The notes: generated by a model not told the origin, from the letters alone. A stretch of DNA of 6,518 nucleotides from Campylobacteraceae bacterium (GCA_019162915.1 JAFLKZ010000098.1:1-6518), one strand, 5' to 3'. Shown: positions 1 to 6,288, counted from the first letter of the stretch. Numbers and translations: made by a program.

Positions 1-611
1 TTATTGTCTAAAGGTTTTTTATGTAAAAGCATCACTTCTTGGGACATGCCAGTTTTTGGACTAAACAGCCATGATTTTCCATTATTTGGCTTGCTTACTT
101 GCGTTCCTACTTTTTTTCTAATCCATAACATGACAAATACAAGCAGAAGCAATACACTTATAACGATAATGTAGCGGAAATCCATCGCATCTGTTGAGGC
201 AGTTTGCGTAGGAAGAGAAGATGTTTGCTCTCTATTAGCCTGTTGCGCTGGTGTTTGAAGAATACTTCCTCGAATGCGAAGTCCAAATCCATCGACTGTT
301 TTAGAAGCTACTACGCTGATTTTTTTATCGCTTTTAAGAACAACTTTGATGCTGTTTCGTTCAGGCACAATGGAGAGTTCTTGAATAATAACAGAATTGA
401 TACTTTTTTCGATGAGTTTATCATAGCTAAGGTCGCTAATCGTAAGGGTAATAGAAGATGCATCACTTTTTTGAGCGATAGTTCCCTCATGTGGCGCATC
501 AAAAGAGAGCATAATATCTACTCTATCACTTCTTTCATAAACATTGTAAGTTAAAAGATTAGAAGCCTGTACATACGTTAGAAAAAGGAGGAGACTCAAT
601 AAAAACTTCAT
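1..611 (-). CDS. fliO: FliO-like flagellar export-gate assembly protein (3' end missing)
   Basis: The reading frame is open from an ATG at 611 to the window edge: 203 complete codons with no stop, so the C-terminus is missing. Residues 1-16 look like a signal peptide (MKFLLSLLLFLTYVQA, possible cleavage after VQA). Residues 17-143 are a probable periplasmic, beta-strand-rich domain. Residues 146-164 form one membrane helix (core YIIVISVLLLLVFVMLW), followed by a basic cytoplasmic tail (RKKVGTQV, then GKSWLFSPKTG). FliO of the flagellar type III export apparatus helps FliP/FliQ/FliR assemble. Campylobacterial FliO is known to carry a long periplasmic N-terminal part that enteric FliO lacks, which fits here. 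The start overlaps the fliN stop by one base (TAATG), implying translational coupling. Sequence conservation in FliO is low, so the name rests on topology plus the fliN neighbour. Confidence 0.75.
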   Translation of the reverse strand, partial: MKFLLSLLLFLTYVQASNLLTYNVYERSDRVDIMLSFDAPHEGTIAQKSDASSITLTISDLSYDKLIEKSINSVIIQELSIVPERNSIKVVLKSDKKISVVASKTVDGFGLRIRGSILQTPAQQANREQTSSLPTQTASTDAMDFRYIIVISVLLLLVFVMLWIRKKVGTQVSKPNNGKSWLFSPKTGMSQEVMLLHKKPLDN

Positions 612-973
612 TAATTCTCTTTTTTAAAGTATTGGATGACTGTTTTGGAGTCTAAAATCTCATTGATACGAATGGCAAGATTTTTTTCATACACCATAAC
701 TTCACCTTTACCAAATATTTTATTGTTGATATAAAGTTCCACACTCTCGCCAGCGGGTTTTTCAAGGTCGATAACAGAGCCTTTTTCAAGTTTTAAAAGT
801 TTTTGAATCGTAATGTTAGTAGTTCCCAGTTCCGCTACAAAATCGACACTAATATCGAGCAAATTTTCATAACCAGAAAGTAGTTTTTTTTCTAAATATT
901 CTTGATCAGCTGCGTCCAATGAGGATTCCTTTTGGGATATTAACTCTAAACAAGCAAAAACTCTTCCAACCAT
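611..973 (-). CDS. fliN: Flagellar motor switch protein FliN
   Basis: FliN is a C-ring/switch-complex protein at the cytoplasmic base of the flagellum; it docks FliH and export cargo and works with FliM in rotational switching. The product of this frame is 120 residues. Residues from about 38 to 115 form a full SpoA (FliMN_C) domain: the pattern ISVDFVAELGTTNITIQKLL, then LEKGSVIDLEKPAGESVEL, then GKGEVMVYEKNLAIRI matches the family order (LG+T.. kLxxGdvIxLdk.agexV.l...GEVvv...avRi). The start is uncertain. The ATG at 973 has no Shine-Dalgarno and a stop lies two codons upstream. A TTG at 919 has an AAGGA seven bases upstream and would give 102 residues, dropping an N-terminus that does not look like FliN. 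The gene is followed directly by fliO with a one-base overlap. The SpoA domain is certain; FliN rather than a FliY-type protein follows from the short length and fliO linkage. Confidence 0.9.
   Translation of the reverse strand: MVGRVFACLELISQKESSLDAADQEYLEKKLLSGYENLLDISVDFVAELGTTNITIQKLLKLEKGSVIDLEKPAGESVELYINNKIFGKGEVMVYEKNLAIRINEILDSKTVIQYFKKEN
917..931 (-). promoter_or_regulatory. Possible true fliN ribosome binding site with TTG start
   Basis: On the minus strand AAGGA (931-927) is followed by a 7-base spacer and an in-frame TTG (919-917), which is ideal Shine-Dalgarno geometry. The annotated ATG at 973 has no purine-rich motif before it. Initiation here would give a FliN of 102 residues beginning M(L)-DAADQEY. 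This is seen in the sequence, but which start is used is undecided. Confidence 0.45.
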
Positions 974-989
974 AAGTTAATTTAAATTT

Positions 990-995
990 ATTATA
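990..995 (-). promoter_or_regulatory. -10 box of a putative fliN-fliO promoter
   Basis: A perfect TATAAT reads on the minus strand at 995-990, 16 bases before the ATG at 973. The flanking DNA is extremely AT-rich. Only a weak -35 (TCAACA, 17-base spacing) is present, which is normal for housekeeping sigma promoters in Campylobacterota, where the -35 is poorly conserved. No sigma-54 or sigma-28 signature is seen upstream of fliN. Confidence 0.45.
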
Positions 996-1157
996 GTTTA
1001 AATTTTTTAAATTGTTGATTAAGGATAAGGTATAGCTACTTCAATATAAGCAATGAAATGATAATAATATGAAAATAATCCAAAAGATAACGAATACTGA
1101 TAGAGAGAATGCTCTTCTTTACTTTGCTTGAGTCTTGCAAGCTAGATTTGATTTCAC

Positions 1158-1187
1158 TTTAACCTATTAAGCGTATCATGTTAAAAT
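1158..1187 (+). promoter_or_regulatory. Putative promoter of the HutZ-like gene
   Basis: TAAAAT at 1182-1187, within TGTTAAAAT, is an acceptable extended -10 box about 18 bases before the ATG at 1206. A poor -35 candidate (TTTAAC) lies at 1158-1163. A single Fur-like half site TGATAAT is at 1059-1065, more than 100 bases upstream, without a good second half. The rest of 974-1205 is AT-rich and shows no further gene. Confidence 0.3.
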
Positions 1188-1205
1188 CAATGAAAAAGAG
1201 ACAAC

Positions 1206-1688
1206 ATGAAAGACTTTATTTCAAATATTCAAACTGCCATTATGGGCACAATAGATAAAAACCATCTTCCTTTTTCATCTTACGCTCCTTATGTCTACGA
1301 CAATAACCGTTTTTACGTCTATATCTCGAACATCGCCACACATGCCAAAAATATCCAAATAAACCCTAATGCATCGCTTTTTTTCATTGAAGACGAGAGT
1401 CAAAGTGAGAACCTTTTTGCCCGTAAACGCATCTCCTTGCAATGTGAGAGTGTGAAGATAGCACGAAGTAGTGAGCGTTTTGAAGAGGTGCTGACTTTAT
1501 TTGCTATAAAGTTTGATGCTAAGATGGTGGAGACACTTAAAAAGATGACAGACTTTAATCTTTTTGAATTTAAAGTGACTTATGGTGAAGCTACTTTTGG
1601 GTTTGGCAAGGCTTATCTTATCGGAGGTGAGCAGATGAATGAACTGGTATCTCGCAATGTTAGTGGCGGTCATCATAGTGTGAAGTGA
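1206..1688 (+). CDS. hutZ: HutZ/HugZ-family haem-utilisation (haem oxygenase-like) protein
   Basis: A 160-residue cytosolic protein of the pyridoxamine-phosphate-oxidase-like split-barrel fold, closest in pattern to Vibrio HutZ and to the catalytic part of Helicobacter HugZ and Campylobacter ChuZ. These bind haem and degrade it to release iron. Motifs visible in order: SYAPYV (25-30), ISNIATHAKN (40-49), IEDE (61-64), LFARKR (70-75), TDFNLF (115-120), FGFGKAY (131-137) and the C-terminal GGHH (154-157). The His of the GH motif is the haem ligand region in HutZ, and the Asp of the DF motif (D116 here) is its partner. The length fits HutZ (about 176) better than the roughly 250-residue HugZ/ChuZ, so the extra domain of those is absent. 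The start has a modest AAAGAG upstream. No haem transporter genes are adjacent. Family assignment is strong; haem-degrading activity is inferred. Confidence 0.88.
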   Translation: MKDFISNIQTAIMGTIDKNHLPFSSYAPYVYDNNRFYVYISNIATHAKNIQINPNASLFFIEDESQSENLFARKRISLQCESVKIARSSERFEEVLTLFAIKFDAKMVETLKKMTDFNLFEFKVTYGEATFGFGKAYLIGGEQMNELVSRNVSGGHHSVK

Positions 1689-1700
1689 TTTACATGTAAA
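1689..1700. repeat. 12-bp perfect palindrome TTTACATGTAAA
   Basis: This perfect palindrome begins on the base after the TGA stop (1686-1688) of the HutZ-like gene. The same core recurs after the stop of the next gene, within 2558-2579, and partly in thiC at 5998-6008. As RNA it could form only a 4-bp stem with a CATG loop and no T-run follows, so a protein-binding site or an iterated palindrome is more likely than a terminator. Confidence 0.6.
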
Positions 1701-1753
1701 GCTAAAGAGAAAGGACGCAATCAAATTTATTTTTATGAAAAAAATCCTCTTAA

Positions 1754-1769
1754 GGAGTGATATTTGCTT
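1754..1769 (+). promoter_or_regulatory. Sigma-54 (RpoN) promoter candidate
   Basis: GG at 1754-1755 and GC at 1766-1767 are separated by exactly ten bases, and the -12 element reads TTTGCTT. This matches the campylobacterial RpoN consensus (GGAA-type -24, TTGCTT -12). Transcription would begin near 1779, giving a leader of about 34 bases with a good ribosome binding site before the ATG at 1813. Known RpoN targets in this phylum are mainly flagellar rod, hook and filament-associated genes. GG-N10-GC alone is common by chance; the extended -12 match and the placement make this one stronger. Confidence 0.6.
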
Positions 1770-1802
1770 ATCTGTTTAAGGCAATGATTTATGATTCATG
1801 AG

Positions 1803-1807
1803 AGGAG
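1803..1807 (+). promoter_or_regulatory. Shine-Dalgarno fixing the start at 1813
   Basis: AGGAG, within GAGAGGAG, lies five bases before the ATG at 1813. A longer frame could begin at the ATG at 1798, but that ATG lies before this motif and has no ribosome binding site of its own. The downstream ATG is therefore taken as the start. Confidence 0.8.
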
Positions 1808-1812
1808 TTTTT

Positions 1813-2550
1813 ATGCATATTAAAGAGAGTGGCGTACTGTATGATGTCTATGTAAAAAATGACATATATTACCAAAAATCCCTCATACTAGGGGATGATA
1901 CCTACGATGAAAATGATAAAAGTTTCAATGACTATATCAATGACGTTCACACTAGTATGCCGAAGTTTGCTGGTCTTTTGATGGGGCATGTTTTCGTGCA
2001 TGTGTTGCCCGAAAGTTCCACCGATAAAACCAGCAGTAGCACGGAGGATGTCAGTGATGATATTGCAGGCATAGTTTCAACTCAATTTGCTTTTGAAGGG
2101 GATAAAACCGAATCAATGGGCGTGACTACCTATGAAAATTATACTTCACATTACCAGCCCAATGAAAAAGAAGCCTCTATGTTACTCTCCAAACTAACCT
2201 CCATCTATAAAAAAGATACTATGTTAAGCACCACCGTAGAACGATACAGCGATGCTGCCAACTATGTTTATGACTTTATGACCAAAGGGGTAGATGAAAA
2301 TGGAGATACCCTCTCCATCCTTAGCGCACTAGACAACCCTCTAGGATTTGCCATCGCGACCCTTGCCGGAGACGCTACGGGCAAAACCATAGATGATGCG
2401 ATGGAAGTACAATCTTTCTCAGCCAAAGGAACGATGGAAGAAAAGCTCAAAGAACTTGCCGAAGAGAAAAAACGCGAAAATGAAAAAGCTCTGTTGAAAA
2501 CCAGCAATGCTTCAAATGCAAATTTTACAGTCGAAAAAGAGCTTCGCTAA
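1813..2550 (+). CDS. Unrecognised 245-residue protein, probably RpoN-regulated
   Basis: I do not recognise this protein. The product is soluble and acidic, with no signal peptide, no convincing membrane helix and no Cys or Trp. Visible regions: an N-terminal tyrosine-rich part (residues 1-65: SGVLYDVYVKNDIYY, then MGHVFVHVLPES); a Ser/Thr/Asp-rich low-complexity linker (about 68-83); a central part from about 115 to 200 (NEKEASMLLSKL, RYSDAANYVYDFM, DNPLGFAIATLAGDATGKT); and a highly charged helical, probably coiled-coil, tail (208-229). The start is set by a strong AGGAG. A sigma-54 promoter candidate lies at 1754-1769, so control together with the flagellar regulon is a reasonable inference. 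A hairpin-forming palindrome follows the stop. Candidate roles include a flagellum-associated, secreted or adaptor protein, but no motif supports a particular one. Confidence 0.85.
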   Translation: MHIKESGVLYDVYVKNDIYYQKSLILGDDTYDENDKSFNDYINDVHTSMPKFAGLLMGHVFVHVLPESSTDKTSSSTEDVSDDIAGIVSTQFAFEGDKTESMGVTTYENYTSHYQPNEKEASMLLSKLTSIYKKDTMLSTTVERYSDAANYVYDFMTKGVDENGDTLSILSALDNPLGFAIATLAGDATGKTIDDAMEVQSFSAKGTMEEKLKELAEEKKRENEKALLKTSNASNANFTVEKELR

Positions 2551-2557
2551 TTGTGAA

Positions 2558-2579
2558 ATATCTTTACATGTAAAGATAT
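2558..2579 (+). terminator. 22-bp perfect palindrome, hairpin after the 245-residue gene
   Basis: Perfect palindrome: the left arm ATATCTTTACA (2558-2568) is the exact complement of the right arm (2569-2579). As RNA it forms a 9-bp stem with a CATG loop, starting seven bases after the stop. The stem is AT-rich and no proper T-run follows, only mixed pyrimidines from 2583, so it would be a weak intrinsic terminator. It contains the TTTACATGTAAA core also found at 1689-1700 and may be a binding site or an mRNA 3'-end stabiliser instead. Confidence 0.5.
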
Positions 2580-2600
2580 CAACTCTTTCAAATATCAAAA

Positions 2601-2606
2601 TATACT
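2601..2606 (+). promoter_or_regulatory. -10 box candidate for the 144-residue gene
   Basis: TATACT lies 24 bases before the ATG at 2631 in an AT-rich stretch downstream of the hairpin. No good -35 is present. It suggests separate transcription of the 144-residue gene. Confidence 0.35.
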
Positions 2607-2630
2607 ACCATTCTTTAAGGGTCTTATTTT

Positions 2631-3065
2631 ATGAGACTCTCTACTGCTATTGTTTTTCTCTCACTCTCTCATATTAAAACTATGCACAAAGCAACCGCGT
2701 TTATCGATCAAAGCCAAAATGAACTGAGTGCTCTTTGCCGCAAAACCTCATTTATGTTAGACGATGTCAGCAAACTTATAGTTGTGCTCGAAGAAAAAAG
2801 TCACTTATTGGCACTAAAGGCATCGGGCGGTATCGCTCAGCTCACCAATGTTTCTACTGCCATCAAAACATTGGTCGATGACTATGAAATGTTAGTTGAA
2901 AAAGCAAAAATAAAATTTGAAGCACTAAGCCAAGCATTTCAAGAGACAACACAAGTCTTGCTACACACTGATGTGGAAGATGTAGTCAAAGAGAGTGAAG
3001 TTAAACAACTAATGAAAAAACTTGATAAACTTCAAAAAGAGATACAAGTACTCGCTAAAAATTAA
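2631..3065 (+). CDS. Unrecognised 144-residue helical protein
   Basis: Not recognised. The product is almost entirely predicted helix with heptad-like spacing. Residues 1-14 are mildly hydrophobic (MRLSTAIVFLSLSH), too weak and interrupted for a confident signal peptide or anchor. Residues 25-60, 75-110 and 118-142 look like three amphipathic helices, the last a charged coiled coil (KQLMKKLDKLQKEIQ). One Cys (36), no Trp. AAGGG at 2617-2621, nine bases before the ATG, supports the start; an internal Met18 has no such motif. The segment around residues 57-66 (SHLLALKASG) superficially resembles the hairpin tip of chemoreceptors, but the remaining tip residues are absent, so I do not call it one. 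It converges on the AI-2E-family gene, stop codons 17 bp apart with no terminator visible between them. Confidence 0.75.
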   Translation: MRLSTAIVFLSLSHIKTMHKATAFIDQSQNELSALCRKTSFMLDDVSKLIVVLEEKSHLLALKASGGIAQLTNVSTAIKTLVDDYEMLVEKAKIKFEALSQAFQETTQVLLHTDVEDVVKESEVKQLMKKLDKLQKEIQVLAKN

Positions 3066-3082
3066 CTCTTCGTTGCACAAAC

Positions 3083-4156
3083 CTACGCATGGCCAAGATT
3101 TGAGCGATTGGCTTTGCGTAAGGCTCTTAAGGTCGTAAGAGCAAGTGCTATAATCGCAGGTCCTAATATAAATCCCCAAAATCCAAACGTGGCTAAACCT
3201 CCTACAATAGCAAAAAAGATGATAAATTCATTGATACGTTTTTTGCCATTATTAAGAGTTTTATTGACAAAATTAAGCAGAATGAGTTTGACAATATTGT
3301 CAATAAAAAAGGCCATAATTGCCCATGAATAAACTGCAATTATCATTGCATTAATCGTATTGCCTTGAAAATATTCATTTGCCGCAATAGGCATCCATAC
3401 AAGGGCTGTTCCCACTATGGGAATAATCGACGAAATACCTGCTAGAAAACCTAATAATAAAGCATTGTACCCACCAAAAAATGCGATAAAAATTCCAAAT
3501 GCAACCCCTTGTGCAACCATCACACCCGCGAGAGAGTAAAAAACCACCGCCATAGTCGTTGTCATCTCTTCTAAAAAATTGCGCTTGGTAGTACGACTCA
3601 GCGGAATGATAGGAAAAAGGAAGAGAATGATTTTACGCCCATATAAGATCAGAAAAAAGAAAAATACAATGACCATCGCCATATCGACTAGCATTGCCAT
3701 AAATGTTTTAAGACCATTGCCAAGCCAACTTGCTAAAAAAGCAGTAATCTCATCTTTGTGAATTTTTGACATTTCTATAAGGCTCTCGATAGGTGAAACA
3801 ATCCATGTTAAATAGCTTGGTAAATGTTTACTTTGTATTGCTATCTGGTCGCCGATAGAGCGAACCATCTCCAGTGTATCAGAGGGATGGCTTAGAAGAT
3901 TGAATAAAAACAGCATGATCGGTACAAAAATAATCAATGAAAAAGCTAATGTTACAATGCTTGCTGAAAGCACAGGTGCAATTTTTTTGAGCATTTGATG
4001 TTTGTTGAGAGAGCGTTGCAAGAGATGATGGAGTGGCGATACTGCCACCGCCATCAAAAGTGCGACAAAAAAACTTTTTAAAAACGGAAAAAAAAGCCAA
4101 ATAATAAGTAGCAAAATTCCACATCCGAGCCAGTGTAAAAAAGAGTTTTGTTTCAT
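3083..4156 (-). CDS. AI-2E family (TqsA/PerM/YhhT-type) membrane transporter
   Basis: A 357-residue inner-membrane protein with the architecture of the AI-2E/PerM exporter family. Hydrophobic segments lie near residues 8-43 (two helices with a short break), 60-88, 155-180, 208-228, 230-256, 268-292 and 310-342, with a polar soluble stretch at about 90-150 between the third and fourth. Family-typical motifs are FLAGISSIIPIVGTALVWMP (237-256), the FIDNIVKLILL region (284-294) and GGLATFGFWGFILGPAIIAL (319-338), matching the conserved GG.a.fG..G.ilGP pattern. Members include the AI-2 exporter TqsA and Na+(Li+)/H+ antiporters; the substrate here cannot be read from sequence, and a role in quorum signalling should not be assumed. 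AAAGG eight bases before the ATG supports the start. It appears monocistronic, with its own -10 box upstream. Confidence 0.9.
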   Translation of the reverse strand: MKQNSFLHWLGCGILLLIIWLFFPFLKSFFVALLMAVAVSPLHHLLQRSLNKHQMLKKIAPVLSASIVTLAFSLIIFVPIMLFLFNLLSHPSDTLEMVRSIGDQIAIQSKHLPSYLTWIVSPIESLIEMSKIHKDEITAFLASWLGNGLKTFMAMLVDMAMVIVFFFFLILYGRKIILFLFPIIPLSRTTKRNFLEEMTTTMAVVFYSLAGVMVAQGVAFGIFIAFFGGYNALLLGFLAGISSIIPIVGTALVWMPIAANEYFQGNTINAMIIAVYSWAIMAFFIDNIVKLILLNFVNKTLNNGKKRINEFIIFFAIVGGLATFGFWGFILGPAIIALALTTLRALRKANRSNLGHA

Positions 4157-4197
4157 AGTATCTGCCTTTGTGTGTGAATTAATGTCAGGATAAATAC

Positions 4198-4203
4198 ATT
4201 ATA
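4198..4203 (-). promoter_or_regulatory. -10 box of the AI-2E-family transporter gene
   Basis: A perfect TATAAT, preceded by GGG, reads on the minus strand at 4203-4198, with a leader of about 35 bases to the ATG at 4156. No consensus -35 is visible, as is usual in this phylum. Confidence 0.45.
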
Positions 4204-4280
4204 CCCGAATAACAAAGTGCACCCATCTTCGAAAATTTTTAAAAGATACAAAGGATTGAGTGTTCTGGAGATAGTGGTGA

Positions 4281-4303
4281 GCCCTTGCTTGTATAACAAG
4301 GGC
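4281..4303 (-). terminator. Hairpin downstream of thiC
   Basis: GCCCTTG (4281-4287) and CAAGGGC (4297-4303) form a perfect 7-bp stem with a 9-base loop, starting eight bases after the thiC stop in the direction of transcription. In the minus-strand transcript the stem is followed by UCACCACU, with no U-run. It may act as an mRNA 3'-end structure or a poor intrinsic terminator. On the plus strand, TTTT follows six bases later, but no plus-strand gene ends here. Confidence 0.55.
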
Positions 4304-4311
4304 ACATAGTT

Positions 4312-6180
4312 TTATTGATAAATCTGCCCACCAGTTTCTTTAAAGTGTTGGGCTTGTTCTTCCATTCCTTTTTCAAGTGCAACGCTCACATCTTCTATCC
4401 CAATTTTGGCAGCATACTCACGCACATCTTGCGAGATTTTCATCGAGCAAAATTTTGGTCCACACATAGAACAAAAGTGGGCGATTTTAGCACTCTCGAC
4501 TGGTAAGGTTTTGTCGTGGTATTCACGAGCTCGATCAGGGTCAAAGCCGATGTTAAACTGGTCGTACCATCTAAACTCGAAGCGGGCTTTACTCATCGCG
4601 TTGTCACGGATTTGCGCTCCGGGGAAGCCTTTGGCTAGGTCTGCGGCGTGGGCGGCTATTTTGTAGGTGATAATGCCTTCTTTGACATCTTCACGGTTGG
4701 GTAGTCCTAAATGCTCTTTTGGGGTGACATAGCAGAGCATGGCTGTTCCGTACCAGCCGATTTGTGCAGCACCGATGGCTGAGGTGATGTGGTCATAGCC
4801 TGGGGCGATGTCGGTGACTAGGGGTCCCAAGGTGTAGAAAGGTGCTTCGAAACAGTCTTCTAGTTCTTTGGTCATATTTTCTTTGATTTTTTGCATTGGC
4901 ACGTGTCCTGGACCTTCTATCATCACTTGAACATCGTGTTTCCAAGCGATTTTAGTGAGTTCTCCTAAGGTTTGGAGTTCGGCAAATTGGGCTTCATCAT
5001 TCGCATCGTAGAGGGAACCTGGGCGCAGACCATCTCCGAGTGAAAAGGCGACGTCATACGCTTTCATAATGTCACAAATCTCTTCAAAATGGGTGTATAA
5101 AAAACTCTCTTTATGATGATGTAAACACCATTTTGCCATGATGGCACCACCGCGTGAGACGATGCCAGTGAGGCGTTTGGCGGTCATGGGAACATAAGCA
5201 AGTCTTACACCTGCATGAATAGTAAAGTAATCCACCCCTTGTTCAGCTTGTTCTAAAAGGGTGTCACGGTATACTTCCCATGTTAAATCCTCAGCGATGC
5301 CATTTACTTTTTCAAGGGCTTGGTAAATCGGCACTGTACCTATAGGCACAGCCGAGTTTCGGATGATCCACTCTCTGGTTTCATGGATGTTTTTACCTGT
5401 GGATAAATCCATGACCGTATCGCCACCCCATCTTGTAGACCAAAGCATCTTTTCGACTTCTTCTTCGATAGATGAGGTGGTGGCTGAATTGCCAATGTTG
5501 GCGTTGATCTTGACCATGAAGTTTCGACCTATGATCATCGGTTCTGCTTCGGGATGGTTGATGTTGAGTGGAAGTACGGCTCGCCCCTCAGCTATCTCTT
5601 TGCGGACAAATTCTGGGGTGTAAATCTCTGGCATATTAGCGCCAAAGCTTTCGCCTTTGTGTTGCATTCCTAGCAATTTATTTTGTCGTGCCACTTCTAG
5701 GTTACAGTTTTCTCTAATGGCAACATACTCCATCTCTGGTGTGATGATACCCTTTCTTGCGTAGTGCATTTGGGTGATATTTTGACCGCTTTTGGCACAA
5801 CGAGGTTTTTTGATATTCGGGAAACGAAGAGTGTTAAGCTCGTTATCGTCGTATCTTTTATGAAAATATTTTGAACTAAAATCAGCCAACTCTTCGCTGT
5901 CACCCCGCTCTTCTATCCATGCTTTACGAAGGGGGCTAAGCCCTTGATGGAGGTCTATTTTGACATTTGGGTCAGTATAGACACCTGAAGTATCGTATAC
6001 ATGTAAAGGTGGATTTTCCTCCACTTTGCCATCACCAAAAGCAGTAGGGCTGAGGGTGATTTCACGCATCGGGACTTGGATGTCAGGGCGTGAACCCTCT
6101 ATATAAATTTTCTTAGAACTTGGGAAGTTTTGAATGTATGAAGAATCTATTTTTTCAAGATTTTCGAGGACTTTACTCAT
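4312..6180 (-). CDS. thiC: Phosphomethylpyrimidine synthase ThiC
   Basis: ThiC is a radical-SAM [4Fe-4S] enzyme that rearranges 5-aminoimidazole ribotide into HMP phosphate, the pyrimidine half of thiamine; it is cytosolic. The 622-residue product is full length. Landmarks: an N-terminal region (to about 150) with RPDIQVPMREI and YDTSGVYTDP; the core NANIGNSATTSSIEEEVEK (226-244); FTIHAGVRL (319-327); VSRGG (341-345); SLGDGLRPG (380-388); IEGPGHVPMQ (421-430); and the C-terminal cluster motif CSMCGPKFC (C570, C573, C578), the CX2CX4C signature that distinguishes ThiC from classical CX3CX2C radical-SAM enzymes. AAGGAG (6194-6189), eight bases before the ATG, fixes the start. The leader carries a TPP riboswitch. 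No other thiamine gene is in the window; the divergent neighbour is an amino-acid permease. Confidence 0.98.
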   Translation of the reverse strand: MSKVLENLEKIDSSYIQNFPSSKKIYIEGSRPDIQVPMREITLSPTAFGDGKVEENPPLHVYDTSGVYTDPNVKIDLHQGLSPLRKAWIEERGDSEELADFSSKYFHKRYDDNELNTLRFPNIKKPRCAKSGQNITQMHYARKGIITPEMEYVAIRENCNLEVARQNKLLGMQHKGESFGANMPEIYTPEFVRKEIAEGRAVLPLNINHPEAEPMIIGRNFMVKINANIGNSATTSSIEEEVEKMLWSTRWGGDTVMDLSTGKNIHETREWIIRNSAVPIGTVPIYQALEKVNGIAEDLTWEVYRDTLLEQAEQGVDYFTIHAGVRLAYVPMTAKRLTGIVSRGGAIMAKWCLHHHKESFLYTHFEEICDIMKAYDVAFSLGDGLRPGSLYDANDEAQFAELQTLGELTKIAWKHDVQVMIEGPGHVPMQKIKENMTKELEDCFEAPFYTLGPLVTDIAPGYDHITSAIGAAQIGWYGTAMLCYVTPKEHLGLPNREDVKEGIITYKIAAHAADLAKGFPGAQIRDNAMSKARFEFRWYDQFNIGFDPDRAREYHDKTLPVESAKIAHFCSMCGPKFCSMKISQDVREYAAKIGIEDVSVALEKGMEEQAQHFKETGGQIYQ

Positions 6181-6194
6181 GTGTTTATCTCCTT

Positions 6195-6288
6195 ATTTCC
6201 TACGCTGGCATTATCCAGATCAGGTTCATGAAGCCCACATTAATGAACTTCTTAGGGTATTATCTCAGCCAATGTTCAGCACCCCCAC
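6195..6288 (-). ncRNA. TPP riboswitch (THI element) of thiC
   Basis: Read on the minus strand, the leader contains all conserved TPP aptamer blocks in order: GGGGGTGCT (about 6286-6278), GGCTGAGATAATACCC (about 6270-6255), a variable P3 hairpin with arms GTTCAT and ATGAAC, then CCTGATCTGGATAATGCCAG and GCGTAGGAA (about 6205-6197). TPP binds the CUGAGA and the ACCUGAUCUGGAUAAUGCC halves. The aptamer ends within a few bases of the AAGGAG of thiC and there is no room for a terminator stem with a U-run, so control is inferred to be translational, with TPP binding hiding the ribosome binding site. Confidence 0.97.

Noticed and set aside
204..554. Plus-strand 116-codon frame opposite fliO.
   Set aside because: It is antisense to a continuous minus-strand frame with signal peptide, membrane helix and translational coupling to fliN; its translation shows no domain-like features.
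979..988. AATTTAAATT palindrome near the fliN start.
   Set aside because: Expected by chance in DNA made almost entirely of A and T.
1023..1036. Second GG-N10-GC match (possible sigma-54 promoter) upstream of the HutZ-like gene.
   Set aside because: The -12 part reads TATAGCT rather than TTTGCTT, and it lies about 170 bases before the ATG; chance matches to the invariant bases alone are frequent.
1059..1080. Possible Fur box (TGATAAT followed by AT-rich sequence) in the fliN/HutZ-like intergenic region.
   Set aside because: Only one half site matches; the expected inverted second half is absent, and it is far from the likely -10 box.
1126..1142. Small hairpin GCTTG / CAAGC in the fliN/HutZ-like intergenic region as a terminator.
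   Set aside because: Only five base pairs, no T-run after it, and no gene ends upstream of it on either strand.
2799..2828. Resemblance of SHLLALKASG in the 144-residue protein to the chemoreceptor hairpin tip.
   Set aside because: The flanking tip residues (the E-A-A-R-A-G-E pattern) are missing and the protein is far too short; helical proteins give such matches by chance.
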